Assembly (NCBI RefSeq): GCF_001644565.1
Contig: NZ_CP011387.1
Location: forward strand, 2,216,501-2,280,500
Direction of reading: 5' to 3'
DNA length: 64,000 nucleotides
From: Deinococcus puniceus
GTDB lineage: Bacteria; Deinococcota; Deinococci; Deinococcales; Deinococcaceae
Of the stretch, positions 1 through 11,793 are shown in pieces. The position numbers and the translations under genes are program-made. Below the pieces are notes generated by a model that saw only the letters and a program-made list of their open reading frames with translations, did no database searches and was not told the DNA's origin. How positions within the stretch are numbered: the stretch's first letter is position 1; each line of letters opens with the position of its first letter.

Positions 1-2319
1 TACAACCTGCGGGCCACGCTGGACGCCGTAGAACTGAAAGAACTGGCGATTGCACCCGCCTTGTCGGGCCGGGTCAGCGGCGAGGCCAACATCAACGACG
101 GTGGCGGCACTTTTGTAATTCGCAGCGCAGGCCTGACGCTGGGGCCGAAGACCCTGCCCGCCCGTATAGAAGGCACGCAAATTGGCGGCGACTGGCGCAT
201 TCGCGGCTTTTTGGGCGAATCCGACCTGTTCGGCGGCCTCAGCGGGGGCGAACTGTTCGGAAACGTGACGCTGAAATCCTTCCCCGTAGGCGCAATCGTG
301 GGCGCACTGGTGGGCAACAGCCCCGGCGAGGGCATCGTGACCGGAGTGGCCCGCTTCCGGGTTCCGGTGGCCGACCCGCTGGCAGGCACCGCCACCGTGG
401 TGGCCGAACGAATCCGCGTGAGTGCGACCAGCGGCACAGGCGAGGGCCGCATCACCGAAACGCTGCTGGGTTCCGGCACACTGGATTACGCGGCGCGGGA
501 ACTGCGGAACGTGAATATCCAGTTGGCCGGGGCCGGAACGTGGAATGTGCGCGGAGCCTTCAGCCGCTCCAACGTGGGCCTGACCGCGCAATTCACCAAC
601 ACGACCTTTACCCCGGTGCTGGTGCTGGTGCCCGCCATTGCCGACCTTGACCCTAGCCTGAAAGGAACCCTGACCCTAGAGGTGGCCGGAACCTATGACC
701 GCCCGCGTGGACAGGTGCGGGCCAGCAACCTGAGTGGCACGTTGGCGGGCCTGAGCCTGCAAGTGCCGACCTTCTCGGGCGATCTGCCAGATTCGGGCGC
801 ATTTACAGCCAGCGGGCGCGTGCTGACGGGCGGCGTGGTGGGCAGCGACGGCACCCTGAACGCCAGCGGCCAACTGACGTTGGGCGACCTGAGCCAAACC
901 CGCGTGCGCTTTGAAGGGCTGCTGGCCCCACAAGCACTGGGCGCACTCCCCAACACCACCGTCACGCTGGCGCAGGCCACAAGCGGCTGGACGCTGGACG
1001 CCCAGAGCCGCAGCACCAACCCTGTGACCGGAACCGGAACCCTGAGCCTGACCGGACAGATTGCGCCGCGCTGGGACTTGGCCCTGAGTGCCCGCAACTA
1101 CAACTTGCCGTTGGCGGTCATTTATGCCCGCGAGAGCGCGCTGAATGCCGACCTGCGTGCGGTGGACGACGGAACCCTGATCCGCGTGAGTGGGGCCGCC
1201 GACTTTCTGCGCCTGACGCTGGGGCGCGTGGGGGCCACCGCCACCATTCCCGCACCGGGTCAGACCACCACCGAGGGCGGCAGCGGCGCGAACGGGCGCA
1301 CCACCGACAGCTACGCGACCCCGCTGCCCGACATCTATTCCACCTTCCCCGAACTGGGCCGCGATCCCAACGCACCCGCCCCCGCTCGCCCCTTCCTCCA
1401 GCGCCTCGTGCTGGAAGACATTCCGGTTCGCGCCCCCAACGGCATCCGGGTAGACGAAGCCCTCGCCCGCGCCGAATTTGGCGGCTCCTTGGTGGTGTCG
1501 GGGACGGGCGCACAACCGCGCATCACGGGCGACATCACGTCTCAGCGCGGCAGTATTTTCCTGCGTGAAAACGAATTCGCCATCCAGAGCGGCCTCGTCA
1601 GCTTCACCGGTCAGAGCCTCTTTCCGACCTTTGCGATTCTTGCCAGCGGCAACGTGCAGGCCAGCACCACCGGGCAGCGCGTGCCCGTGACGCTGGACGT
1701 GAAGGGCGAATTCCGCACCCTCGCCAGCGGAGCCAGCACGCTTGACCTGACCACCGCGCTGCGCTGCACGGCCAACGCCGGGGGCACGGGCAGCAGCGAA
1801 TGCACCGATCCCGCCACCACGCAGGCCTACAGCGAGGCGCAACTGTACGCGCTTGTCGCCACAGGCGTGCCCAACCTAGAAACGCTGCCCGGCAACCTGA
1901 CCGCACTGGGGGCCAGCGCCCTGCAAACCGCGCTGAACATCTTTGTGCTGGGAGAAATAGAGCGCAACGTGGCCCGCGCCCTCGGCCTGGACGTGTTCCG
2001 CCTGACGCCCAACCTCTCTACAGCAGACGGCAGCCTCGGCGCGACCATCACGCTGGGATCGTACCTGACGCGCAATCTGTACTTGCAATACCAAACCGAC
2101 CTGACGGGCGCGGGCCTCATCGACGCCACGTATTCCACGCCCGACAAGCAATTTACCTTCAAGGTCAGCACGCCCCTGAACGGGCTGGACTTGCAGAGCG
2201 TGCGCCCCAGCTTCAGCGCCGCCTACAACGTGAATGACCGCGCCAGCGTGAGTGTGGGCGTGCAGAACAACCCTGAAAGTACGAGGCTGCGGTTTGGGGT
2301 GACGTATAGGATTCGGTGA
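1..2319 (+). CDS. TamB/DUF490-type translocation and assembly protein, C-terminal part (5' end outside window)
   Basis: The reading frame is open from base 1, so the gene begins upstream of the window; about 772 residues are visible. The sequence is the repetitive, glycine/threonine-rich beta-rich type of TamB (AsmA-like, DUF490), and the last ~250 residues (from about ITGDITSQRGSIFLRENEF to the terminal FGVTYRIR) match the conserved TamB C-terminal domain. TamB proteins bridge the inner membrane and the outer envelope and act in outer-membrane protein or lipid traffic. A terminal Arg preceded by alternating aromatic residues fits a beta structure. An internal TTG at 61 is not the real start. 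The family call is good; the exact cargo cannot be read from sequence. Confidence 0.85.
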   Translation, partial: YNLRATLDAVELKELAIAPALSGRVSGEANINDGGGTFVIRSAGLTLGPKTLPARIEGTQIGGDWRIRGFLGESDLFGGLSGGELFGNVTLKSFPVGAIVGALVGNSPGEGIVTGVARFRVPVADPLAGTATVVAERIRVSATSGTGEGRITETLLGSGTLDYAARELRNVNIQLAGAGTWNVRGAFSRSNVGLTAQFTNTTFTPVLVLVPAIADLDPSLKGTLTLEVAGTYDRPRGQVRASNLSGTLAGLSLQVPTFSGDLPDSGAFTASGRVLTGGVVGSDGTLNASGQLTLGDLSQTRVRFEGLLAPQALGALPNTTVTLAQATSGWTLDAQSRSTNPVTGTGTLSLTGQIAPRWDLALSARNYNLPLAVIYARESALNADLRAVDDGTLIRVSGAADFLRLTLGRVGATATIPAPGQTTTEGGSGANGRTTDSYATPLPDIYSTFPELGRDPNAPAPARPFLQRLVLEDIPVRAPNGIRVDEALARAEFGGSLVVSGTGAQPRITGDITSQRGSIFLRENEFAIQSGLVSFTGQSLFPTFAILASGNVQASTTGQRVPVTLDVKGEFRTLASGASTLDLTTALRCTANAGGTGSSECTDPATTQAYSEAQLYALVATGVPNLETLPGNLTALGASALQTALNIFVLGEIERNVARALGLDVFRLTPNLSTADGSLGATITLGSYLTRNLYLQYQTDLTGAGLIDATYSTPDKQFTFKVSTPLNGLDLQSVRPSFSAAYNVNDRASVSVGVQNNPESTRLRFGVTYRIR

Positions 2320-2410
2320 GGGTTTGAAAGAATGCGCTCTGGCCCTACTGTAGCTATCTACTGCAACAGCACCATTTACTTCATAATTAGGGGAAAATAT
2401 TAAAACTTTA

Positions 2411-2677
2411 ATGATTTTCAACACAATCTACATCATGTTTCTGGTACTTTTTGCATCCGTCTATTATGTCTCTTATCTGTCAGGTGGTGTCAACACCGAC
2501 ATGCAAAGCAATGGCTCCGGCCCCATCTCCTATATAGACATAAACATCGTTTCCATCAAGTTCAGGTATGATTCCAATTCAGGCGTATCAGTTCTGAATC
2601 TACCATTCATGCTCGCAATTCTGCTGAGTATCATTAATATTGTCTGGATGTCCGTTCTTTTACGCAAGCAACGGTAA
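2411..2677 (+). CDS. small two-helix membrane protein, unrecognised
   Basis: An 88-residue ORF with a hydrophobic N-terminal segment (about residues 4-24), a polar central loop rich in Ser/Asn, and a second hydrophobic segment (about 66-84) ending in a basic tail RKQR, which suggests a small double-pass membrane protein. Base composition is visibly AT-richer than the neighbours, with codons such as ATA, TTA and AAT that the rest of the window avoids, so it may be acquired or poorly optimised. An AGGGG lies upstream but is too far from the ATG to be a convincing ribosome site. I do not recognise a family. Confidence 0.5.
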   Translation: MIFNTIYIMFLVLFASVYYVSYLSGGVNTDMQSNGSGPISYIDINIVSIKFRYDSNSGVSVLNLPFMLAILLSIINIVWMSVLLRKQR

Positions 2678-2785
2678 TCATCTATTTCTCTCATTTGTTC
2701 AGCCAGTGAGATCGTCTGAAAGCAGAACTAGCTCTCCTGAACTCCCGACTTTGCCCGCTCCCATACACCCGCTACACTTCCTCCT

Positions 2786-3793
2786 ATGTCTGTTTCTGTC
2801 GCAGGTTCTCAGGTCACTTTTTCGGCTCCGGCGGGGGCGGCGGCGTTGGTGGGCGACTTTACCGATTGGCGCAAACGCCCCGCGCTGCCCGTGGTGGCGG
2901 GCCAGTCCATTACGCTGAGCCTGCCGCGCGGCGCGTGGGTGGAATATGCGTGGCTGGACGAGGCGGGCACGCCTTTTGCCGACCCCGACAACGCCCAAAA
3001 GTCGCTAAATCCTTGGTGGCCCTACCCGCGTGCGGTGGTGGTGGGCCAGTACACGCAGCACCCGCTGTGGGCCGCGCCCGACGCCACCCGCAAGGGCACG
3101 GCGCACCGCCTGACGTGGGAAGGTACGGTGTTTCCCGGCACACGCCGCGCCATCGTGTACACGCCGCACGGGTATCACTCGTCTCAGGCCGTGCCTATTT
3201 ACTACGTGCAGGACGGCGTGGCCTTTTACCGCACAGGCAAACTGGGCGAGGTGATGGACAGGGCGGTGGAAGCTGGCTTGGCGTCGGGCGCGGTGTTGGT
3301 GTTCGTGGAACCCGGAGACCGCAGCGCCGAGTATTACCTGAATGACCGCTATCTGGACTTCCTGCAATCCGAAGTGTTTCCACGTGTGGAAGGCGAACTT
3401 GCCACCGCCAGCGAGCGCGGCTTGTGGGGCGCGAGCCTCGGCGGGCTGATCAGCCTGCATCTGGGCGCGGCCCACCCGGAACTCTTTTCCCGCGTGGTCA
3501 GCCACAGCGGGGCGTTGATTGCGCGGCCCGGTGCCGAAAAAGACGGCATCATCGACACGACGACTGCCGGGGAATGGCTGCGCGAACGCCTGAGCGTTTC
3601 TCCGCCCACGCACCTGAAAACCAGCCTCGATACAGGCGTATTGGAATGGCTGGCTGCCCCGAACCGCCGCATGGCCGCCCTCTTTGCCGACGCCGATTTA
3701 CCCCACCAGTACCGCGAATATGCCAGCGGCCACAACTGGGTGACGTGGCGGGCCGCGTTGCCGGAAGCGTTTTTGTATATGCAGGGTAGATAG
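2786..3793 (+). CDS. esterase, alpha/beta hydrolase of the enterochelin-esterase/esterase D type
   Basis: 335 residues. The first ~100 residues resemble a beta-sandwich (CBM48/E-set-like: VTFSAPAGAAALVGDFTDW), a module often placed before Fes/EstD-like hydrolases. The hydrolase domain follows, with the nucleophile elbow GASLGG near residue 216, a late acidic residue and a C-terminal His in ASGHNWVTW. Predicted to hydrolyse an ester; the substrate is unknown. There is no signal peptide, so it is probably cytoplasmic. A TACACT -10 box at 2773-2778 lies 7 nt before the ATG, so the mRNA is probably leaderless and this ATG is the start. Confidence 0.8.
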   Translation: MSVSVAGSQVTFSAPAGAAALVGDFTDWRKRPALPVVAGQSITLSLPRGAWVEYAWLDEAGTPFADPDNAQKSLNPWWPYPRAVVVGQYTQHPLWAAPDATRKGTAHRLTWEGTVFPGTRRAIVYTPHGYHSSQAVPIYYVQDGVAFYRTGKLGEVMDRAVEAGLASGAVLVFVEPGDRSAEYYLNDRYLDFLQSEVFPRVEGELATASERGLWGASLGGLISLHLGAAHPELFSRVVSHSGALIARPGAEKDGIIDTTTAGEWLRERLSVSPPTHLKTSLDTGVLEWLAAPNRRMAALFADADLPHQYREYASGHNWVTWRAALPEAFLYMQGR

Positions 3794-3881
3794 AACGTCA
3801 GAGTCTTTCCGCACTGCTCCGGCCCGCACGGCCAGCCAAACTCACCCGCCGCACCCCTCCCACACGGCATAGTCAGTGGCA

Positions 3882-4946
<1,065 letters not shown>

Positions 4947-4975
4947 GGGACGGGGATCGTGGATCGTAGGAAAGG

Positions 4976-5014
4976 CGCAAGGCCAGTCAGATTAACTCGA
5001 CTGGCCTTGCGTTT
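4976..5014 (+). terminator. intrinsic terminator-like hairpin after the C39-like peptidase
   Basis: A perfect 13-bp stem (4976-4988 with 4999-5011; arm CGCAAGGCCAGTC) has a 10-nt loop and is followed by TTT. It is flanked by pieces of the GGATCGTGG/CCACGATCC hairpin repeat (family E) on both sides (about 4953-4970 and 5078-5105). It lies between convergent genes. Confidence 0.65.
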
Positions 5015-5114
5015 AGGGTTGTTGTGGAGGAGTGAGGATTCTAGCTTTGGCGGCCAAAAGATGCACGGTTGTTAACCACAATCCACGATCTACTCTCCAC
5101 GTTCCAGCCCCGCT

Positions 5115-5564
5115 TTATCGGCTGATGCTGGCGCGGGGTTCCAGTGCGTAAAACGACACCAGAGCGACCAACGTGCCGACCCAACCGGGAGCGCTGCCCA
5201 ACGAGAGTTCGAAGTTGCGGCCCAGCACGGTGCTGCCCAACTGCCCGACGAGTTGATCGCCAGTCTGCTGTGCCACCACGTTCCAGCCCACGATGGGTTC
5301 GCCCATGTAGCCAGTCACGCGGTCTACGCCACGCAGCGTCAGCTTTTGCGAGCCGACGTTGCCTTTCAGTTCCCCGTCTTGAAGCTCGATCTTGAACGGG
5401 TCAGCGCCGACAGTGCCCTGTACGCCGCGTTCCGTAATTTCGAGGTCGATGTCTTTGCCGTGGAGCTTGCCACCTGCGCGGCCTGTGATGCGGTCACCGT
5501 CGATGACACAGCGGATGTCGTATCCGTCTGCTCCACCCAAACGGCCCTTAATCTGGTCTTCCAT
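5115..5564 (-). CDS. conserved protein of unknown function
   Basis: About 149 residues from ATG 5564 (MEDQIKGRLGG). The body is a series of short Gly-centred beta motifs (GRAGGKLHGKDIDLEIT, GSQKLTLRG), which suggests a small beta-helix or barrel-like fold, and it ends in a hydrophobic stretch VGTLVALVSFYAL. No catalytic motif is visible and I do not recognise the family. The frame is open to 5624, but a TATACT -10 box (complement of 5572-5577) lies 7 nt before ATG 5564, so the shorter start is preferred. Confidence 0.6.
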   Translation of the reverse strand: MEDQIKGRLGGADGYDIRCVIDGDRITGRAGGKLHGKDIDLEITERGVQGTVGADPFKIELQDGELKGNVGSQKLTLRGVDRVTGYMGEPIVGWNVVAQQTGDQLVGQLGSTVLGRNFELSLGSAPGWVGTLVALVSFYALEPRASISR

Positions 5565-5716
5565 GCGGCGAAGTATAGCGGGGCAGGATGGGGTAAGGAT
5601 GCGGGTCAACCTACCGCCGTTCACATTTTGACGATTCCCAAAGTCCGCAACACCGTCCTAGACGCAAAAAGATACCGCCGACTTGGCCGCCCCGCTGCAT
5701 TAACAGTCCAGTGGGA

Positions 5717-7906
5717 TCAGATTGATACAGGCTCTGGCACAGGCTTCTTGCTGCCGCCCACCAGCCCCACCCGCTCGAAATAGGCGCGGCGGGTGAGCAG
5801 TAGGCCGCCCTCGCCCAGCCGGACACGCCCTACATTCCAGCGCTCGAACAGGATGCGGAGTGCCCCGCCCAGCAGCGCCGCGCCGTACCACGCGGGCAAC
5901 TCGGCAGAGGAAACGACGCTCCAGCGCAGGCATTCCCCGTCCCAAGCCAAATGCGGGCAACCCGGATCGTGCGCCGCCCAAAACATGCCCCCCCGCATCA
6001 CACGTTCTTCCCGTTGACCCTTAGACGCCGCACTCTCCGCCCCCCACTCCCCAAACTTCTGCCCCCGCACCGTCAGCGGAGGCTCACGCACCTGAGCGTC
6101 GTAGTTGGGCGCGGCAAACGCTTCGGCGTACAGGTCATACAGGTGGTGCTGAAGCTGATGCGTTTGCGCCCGCAGCCGCGCTTCTTCCCGTCCGGTGAGT
6201 GCGCCTGTGGCATTCAGACTGACGCGGGCCTCCAGCAACTGATTTTCGACGGCCACCAACCGCTGCCGGGGCGTGGGCAAGGGCGGCGGCGGCGGCGGAT
6301 CGCCGGTCAGCGAGCGGGCCGGGTCAAGGTACTCGCTGCCCTTCCAGCCGGAAGACGCCCAACCGGTGACCTCACGCAGGGCCGCATCTTCGATGACCCA
6401 CAGCCGATTGGCGACTTCGCGGGCAAAACGGCGGTCATGGGTGACGATAACAACAGCGCCGCCGTAGGCATGAACGGCTTCCTCTAGGGCTTGCAGGGCG
6501 TCCACGTCCAGATGGTTGGTGGGTTCGTCCAGCAGCAACAAGTCGGCCCGCAGCGCACTCACCAGCGCCAAGCCTGCCCGCGCCCGCTCTCCGCCCGACA
6601 GGACTTCCGGCAACTTGGGCCAGTCGGCAGCCACGAAACCCGCACCGCCCAGGAGGGCTTTGGCCCGCCCGCCAAAGCGCCGCTCGAACTGGGGCCGCAG
6701 CGCCTCGCCTGGGTTCAGGCCGTGCCAAATCTGATCCAGATACGCCACCGTGACGCCGCCCGCCACGCGCAGCACGGGTTCCGGCTGACCCAACGGGGGC
6801 GCGTCGGCGTGCAGGATTCCGGCGAGCAGCCCCAGCAGGGTGCTTTTGCCCGTGCCGTTGGCTCCCATCAGCGCCACGCGGTCTCCCTGCCGCAGCTTGA
6901 AGGCCACTTCCCGCAAAATAGGGTGATCGGTATACGTTTTGCTGAGATGCTCGCCCCACGCCACCAGCGGGGCGCGGGCGCTTCCGGCCAGCAGGCGCAT
7001 TCGCAGTTGGCGTTCAGGCAAGGGGGCTTCGGCTAGGGGCAGGCGCTGGGCGCGGTTTTTGAGGGGGCGGGAGCGGCGGCCCCACACGTCCAGCCGCTCG
7101 GCGCTACCTTCCAAGCGGGCGGCTTCCTGCTGGCCGAGGCGGGCGGCGCGGGATTGGGTGCGGCGCTCTAGTTCTCGCTGGGCACGGGCGCGGGAATAGC
7201 CGCCCGCGTATTCGGTGGCTCCTCCGCCTTCCAGCCACAGGCTGCGGCCCGCCACCGCATCCAAAAAGTCGCGGTCATGGCTGGTGAGAATCACGCCGCC
7301 ACCAAAATCGCGCAGCCAGCTTTCCAGCCATTCACGCATACGGATATCGAGATGGTTGGTGGGTTCGTCCAGCAACAGCAGATCAGGTTCGCGGGCCAGC
7401 GCGAGGGCCAAAGCCAGCCGAGTCCGCTCGCCGCCCGACAGCGACGCCGCATCGCGCCCCATGAAGCGGGTGAGATCAAGGACACCCAGAATGCGGGCCA
7501 TGCGTGAGGGCCATGCATAGGCCTGAAGATCGTCCAGGCGGGCGTGCAGGGCTGTCCACGCACTCAGCGCGTCGGGGTTGCCCAAGTCGGCTTCCAGCGT
7601 CAGCAACTCGGTTTCCAGTTCGCGGTAAGGGTGAGCAGCGGCCACCAGATCGCGCACGCGCACACCCTCTGCATGGGCATGATGCTGGGCCAACACTGCC
7701 ACCCGCAGGCCGTCCTCGCGCCAGACCTCGCCCTCATCGGGAATCAGTTCGCCCGTCAGCACCCGCAGCAGCGACGTTTTGCCCGCCCCGTTGCGCCCCA
7801 GCAGGGCCACCCGCTCGCCCCGCTGCACGTTCAGACTCACGCCCGACAGCACCGCCCGCTCGCCAAATGCGAGGGAGATGGATTCGGCGGTGAGGAGCGT
7901 GGACAT
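5717..7906 (-). CDS. ABC-F family ATPase with a C-terminal extension
   Basis: 729 residues with two ABC domains and no membrane segments, the ABC-F plan of ribosome-associated translation factors. Domain 1 has Walker A GRNGAGKT, signature LSGGE and Walker B LLLLDEPTNHLD; domain 2 has GANGTGKST, LSGGERA and LLLLDEPTNHLD. After domain 2 comes a Pro-rich linker, a coiled-coil-like stretch (about 545-605) and a further ~115-residue domain with Cys, Trp and Arg motifs that standard ABC-F proteins lack. The likely role is ATP-dependent rescue or modulation of ribosomes; antibiotic resistance cannot be inferred. TAGCCT lies 9 nt upstream of the ATG. Confidence 0.85.
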   Translation of the reverse strand: MSTLLTAESISLAFGERAVLSGVSLNVQRGERVALLGRNGAGKTSLLRVLTGELIPDEGEVWREDGLRVAVLAQHHAHAEGVRVRDLVAAAHPYRELETELLTLEADLGNPDALSAWTALHARLDDLQAYAWPSRMARILGVLDLTRFMGRDAASLSGGERTRLALALALAREPDLLLLDEPTNHLDIRMREWLESWLRDFGGGVILTSHDRDFLDAVAGRSLWLEGGGATEYAGGYSRARAQRELERRTQSRAARLGQQEAARLEGSAERLDVWGRRSRPLKNRAQRLPLAEAPLPERQLRMRLLAGSARAPLVAWGEHLSKTYTDHPILREVAFKLRQGDRVALMGANGTGKSTLLGLLAGILHADAPPLGQPEPVLRVAGGVTVAYLDQIWHGLNPGEALRPQFERRFGGRAKALLGGAGFVAADWPKLPEVLSGGERARAGLALVSALRADLLLLDEPTNHLDVDALQALEEAVHAYGGAVVIVTHDRRFAREVANRLWVIEDAALREVTGWASSGWKGSEYLDPARSLTGDPPPPPPLPTPRQRLVAVENQLLEARVSLNATGALTGREEARLRAQTHQLQHHLYDLYAEAFAAPNYDAQVREPPLTVRGQKFGEWGAESAASKGQREERVMRGGMFWAAHDPGCPHLAWDGECLRWSVVSSAELPAWYGAALLGGALRILFERWNVGRVRLGEGGLLLTRRAYFERVGLVGGSKKPVPEPVSI

Positions 7907-8001
7907 GCAGGAGAGAGGCTAGCAGGAAAGGTGCGGGGGCAAATGCGCCACAAGGCTCAGAACATCAGAAAGCCAACAGGCGAAGCACTTAGATTGATCA
8001 T

Positions 8002-8367
8002 GTGACCAACAGACAAATTAAAACAGGTCGGTGGATTGTTGGCAGCATTCTCAGCCTGATCTTGGGTCTGACTGTGTTTGGGGCAGTGGCACGCCTCTTG
8101 TTAGGTTTTGATCTCTCTTATGCTGTGCGACTGACCCTTACATTTTTTCTCTGTTGGATGGTGTTTCGAGGATTTTTCTGGGCGCGAGTCATGCTGAGCT
8201 TGCTCCTCGTCTGGACAGCTTTCCAACTTTTTATCGTGACCCCAGAACTATCAGGAATGCTCCGAATGGGATGGCTCGTCATTGGCCTGCTCTATTTGGC
8301 TAGCGCCCTCAGTCTTGTTGCTCTTCCGCAAGTCAGGTCGTATTTCCGGTATAGCCAGCAACCGTAA
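8002..8367 (+). CDS. small integral membrane protein, unrecognised
   Basis: 121 residues with about four hydrophobic helices (approx. 12-36, 43-62, 66-84, 90-110) and a short basic tail; no family recognised. The start is GTG 8002: TAGATT at 7990-7995 lies 6 nt before it, fitting a leaderless transcript, while the ATG at 7999 is followed at once by TGA. Codon use is somewhat AT-richer than the neighbours. It precedes trhO by 44 nt in the same direction, but trhO has its own -10 box. Confidence 0.55.
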   Translation: MTNRQIKTGRWIVGSILSLILGLTVFGAVARLLLGFDLSYAVRLTLTFFLCWMVFRGFFWARVMLSLLLVWTAFQLFIVTPELSGMLRMGWLVIGLLYLASALSLVALPQVRSYFRYSQQP

Positions 8368-8411
8368 ACCACCTGCCTTTGCCGCGGCCCCCACCGCTTA
8401 TACTGCCGCCC

Positions 8412-9359
8412 GTGATGGCCGCGATTGCCCCTGTATCCAAAGTGTCTGTATCAGAAATGTCTGTACCTAAAGCGACAGAACCAAGTGCCCCGTATATCGT
8501 GGCTGCCCTCTACCAGTTCCGCGCCGTGCCAAACGCGGCGGCCCTGCGTGAGCATCTGCTAGACATTGCCACCTGCCTAGGCTTATGCGGCACCCTGATC
8601 GTTGCGCCCGAAGGAATCAATGGCACGCTGGCCGGAACGCGGGAAGCGGTGAGCGAGTGGCACGCGGCCCTGATCGCCGCCGGATTTACGGGCATGGAAT
8701 ACAAGGAATCCGCAAGCGCCGAGCAGCCCTTCAAGCGCCTGAAAGTGCGGCTGAAACGCGAGATCGTGACGATGGGCGTGCCCGTGACGCCACCTGAAGA
8801 GGCGGGCCGATACGTGACACCCGCCGAGTGGAACGCGCTGCTGCAAGACCCGGATGTGTTGGTCATAGATACGCGCAACAGGTATGAGGTCAAGGCGGGC
8901 ACGTTTCAGGGCGCGGTGAACCCCGAAATAGACTCCTTCCGCGAGTTTCCGGCGTGGGCCGACGAGCAGTTGCGGGGTCAGGAAGGCAAACGGATCGCCA
9001 TGTTCTGCACGGGCGGGATTCGCTGCGAAAAAAGCACCAGCTTGCTGCGTCAGCGCGGCTTTACCGATGTGCTGCACTTGCAGGGCGGCATTCTGGGCTA
9101 TCTGGAACACGTGCAGAGTGACCAAAGCCTCTGGAACGGTGAGTGCTTTGTCTTCGATGGCCGCGTGACAGTGGGACACGGCCTAGAAGTCGGCGCGGGC
9201 GAAATGTGCCACAGTTGCGGTTGGCCTCTGACGGCAGAGGAAACCGCGCACGCCCACTTTGAACGCGGCGTGAGTTGCGGGCATTGCCACGCCCAGACGA
9301 CGGACAAGCAAAAGAGGCAGTTTCGGGATCGGCAGCGGCAGATGGACGGGCGAGAATAA
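8412..9359 (+). CDS. trhO: tRNA uridine(34) hydroxylase, rhodanese family
   Basis: About 315 residues. The TrhO/YceA family makes 5-hydroxyuridine at tRNA position 34. An N-terminal acylphosphatase-like domain (YQFRAVPNAAALREHL to about residue 110) is followed by a rhodanese domain with the active-site loop MFCTGGIRCEKST, then a C-terminal Cys-rich segment (CHSCGWPLT, CGHCHAQT) typical of the family. Start: TATACT at 8399-8404 is 7 nt before GTG 8412 and 10 nt before ATG 8415, so the frame-open extension back to 8379 is rejected. A hairpin shared with the convergent hsp20 gene follows. Confidence 0.88.
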   Translation: MMAAIAPVSKVSVSEMSVPKATEPSAPYIVAALYQFRAVPNAAALREHLLDIATCLGLCGTLIVAPEGINGTLAGTREAVSEWHAALIAAGFTGMEYKESASAEQPFKRLKVRLKREIVTMGVPVTPPEEAGRYVTPAEWNALLQDPDVLVIDTRNRYEVKAGTFQGAVNPEIDSFREFPAWADEQLRGQEGKRIAMFCTGGIRCEKSTSLLRQRGFTDVLHLQGGILGYLEHVQSDQSLWNGECFVFDGRVTVGHGLEVGAGEMCHSCGWPLTAEETAHAHFERGVSCGHCHAQTTDKQKRQFRDRQRQMDGRE

Positions 9360-9364
9360 AGAAC

Positions 9365-9432
9365 GTGGAGTGTAGATCGCGGGAAAAGCCTAACCACGAT
9401 CTACACTCCACACTCCACGATCCAATAAAAAA
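9365..9432. terminator. bidirectional terminator-like hairpin between trhO and hsp20 (repeat family E)
   Basis: A perfect 15-bp stem pairs 9365-9379 with 9397-9411 (arm GTGGAGTGTAGATCG). It lies between convergent genes and is followed by CACGATCCAATAAAAAA. The same GGATCGTAG-type arms recur at 4953-5105 and 46460-46506, so this is a dispersed repeat serving as a terminator. Confidence 0.6.
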
Positions 9433-9477
9433 GCCCGCCCACACCGCTACCGATGTAGGCAAACTTCTAACCTCTCT

Positions 9478-9936
9478 TTATGCGCTCGGAGCGTCTACCG
9501 TCTTGGGTGCGGCTTCCAACTGCCCGCCTGTGCGAACCGTCACCGTGCGCTTCTGGGCGGCTTCACTGCGGGGCACACGCAGGGTCAGCGTGCCGTTCTG
9601 GTAGTCGGCTTCCACCTTGGTCAGGTCGTATTTAGCGGGCACGCTGAAGGTGCGGGCCAATACGCCGTGTGCGCGTTCTACACGGTGTGCAGTGCGGCCT
9701 TCGCGGCGGCTGTAGGTGCGCTCGGCCTGCACGGTCAGGGTCTGGTTCTCGGCCTCGATCTGAATGGCGTCGGCCTGCACGCCAGGCAAATCGAGGGTCA
9801 ATTCCAGTCCGGTTTCGTCCTCATGCACATCTACCGGGGGGGCGAGGCGGGCGGGGGCGGTGCTGGCCGCGCCAAAGGCACGATCCATGCGCTGGGTCAA
9901 TTCTTCAATGTCACGGAAGGGATCAAATCGCATCAC
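9478..9936 (-). CDS. hsp20: small heat-shock protein, Hsp20/alpha-crystallin family
   Basis: 152 residues with a central alpha-crystallin domain (about 38-130): PPVDVHEDETGLELTLDLPG, the conserved FSVPAKYDL strand region and NGTLTLRVPRSE. Hsp20 proteins are ATP-independent holdases forming cytoplasmic oligomers. A strong Shine-Dalgarno AGGAGGT (complement of 9944-9950) sits 7 nt before GTG 9936 and 10 nt before ATG 9933; either may be used. This gene is unusual here in having a 5' UTR and SD, and a promoter overlapped by a heat-shock (HAIR-type) operator. Confidence 0.92.
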   Translation of the reverse strand: MMRFDPFRDIEELTQRMDRAFGAASTAPARLAPPVDVHEDETGLELTLDLPGVQADAIQIEAENQTLTVQAERTYSRREGRTAHRVERAHGVLARTFSVPAKYDLTKVEADYQNGTLTLRVPRSEAAQKRTVTVRTGGQLEAAPKTVDAPSA

Positions 9937-10000
9937 TGTTCATACCTCCTGAGATTGGTCGCGCTGGCCGCTGCTTTCTTGGCCTCGCGCTGATAGAGAT

Positions 10001-10030
10001 ATGCTATTACTTGAGTGCCATCGTGTCAAG
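10001..10030 (-). promoter_or_regulatory. hsp20 promoter overlapped by an HspR-type (HAIR) operator
   Basis: On the minus strand TTGACA (10024-10029) and TAGCAT (10001-10006) are separated by exactly 17 bp, a good sigma-A promoter. On the plus strand 10010-10030 reads CTTGAGT-N7-TGTCAAG, matching the HAIR consensus CTTGAGT-N7-ACTCAAG at 12 of 14 positions with the exact 7-bp spacing. The operator covers the -35 box, so HspR binding would block transcription and heat shock would release it. Confidence 0.75.
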
Positions 10031-10077
10031 TTTAGTGCAGCTTTAGCGGAAGGTAATATTTTTTGGAAGCGGCGCAG

Positions 10078-10105
10078 TGGTCAAGTCCCGCCCACCTGAT
10101 AGACT
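10078..10105 (+). promoter_or_regulatory. candidate pyr operon promoter
   Basis: TAGACT at 10100-10105 is a good -10 box; the -35 (TGGTCA, 10078-10083, 16-bp spacer) is weak. Its place just upstream of the attenuator leader makes it the likely start of the pyr transcript. Confidence 0.45.
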
Positions 10106-11790
<1,685 letters not shown>

Positions 11791-11793
11791 GAA

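Noticed and set aside
676..1842. 388-codon frame antisense to the TamB-like gene
   Set aside because: Composition typical of GC-rich antisense frames; the plus-strand frame is continuous and family-typical.
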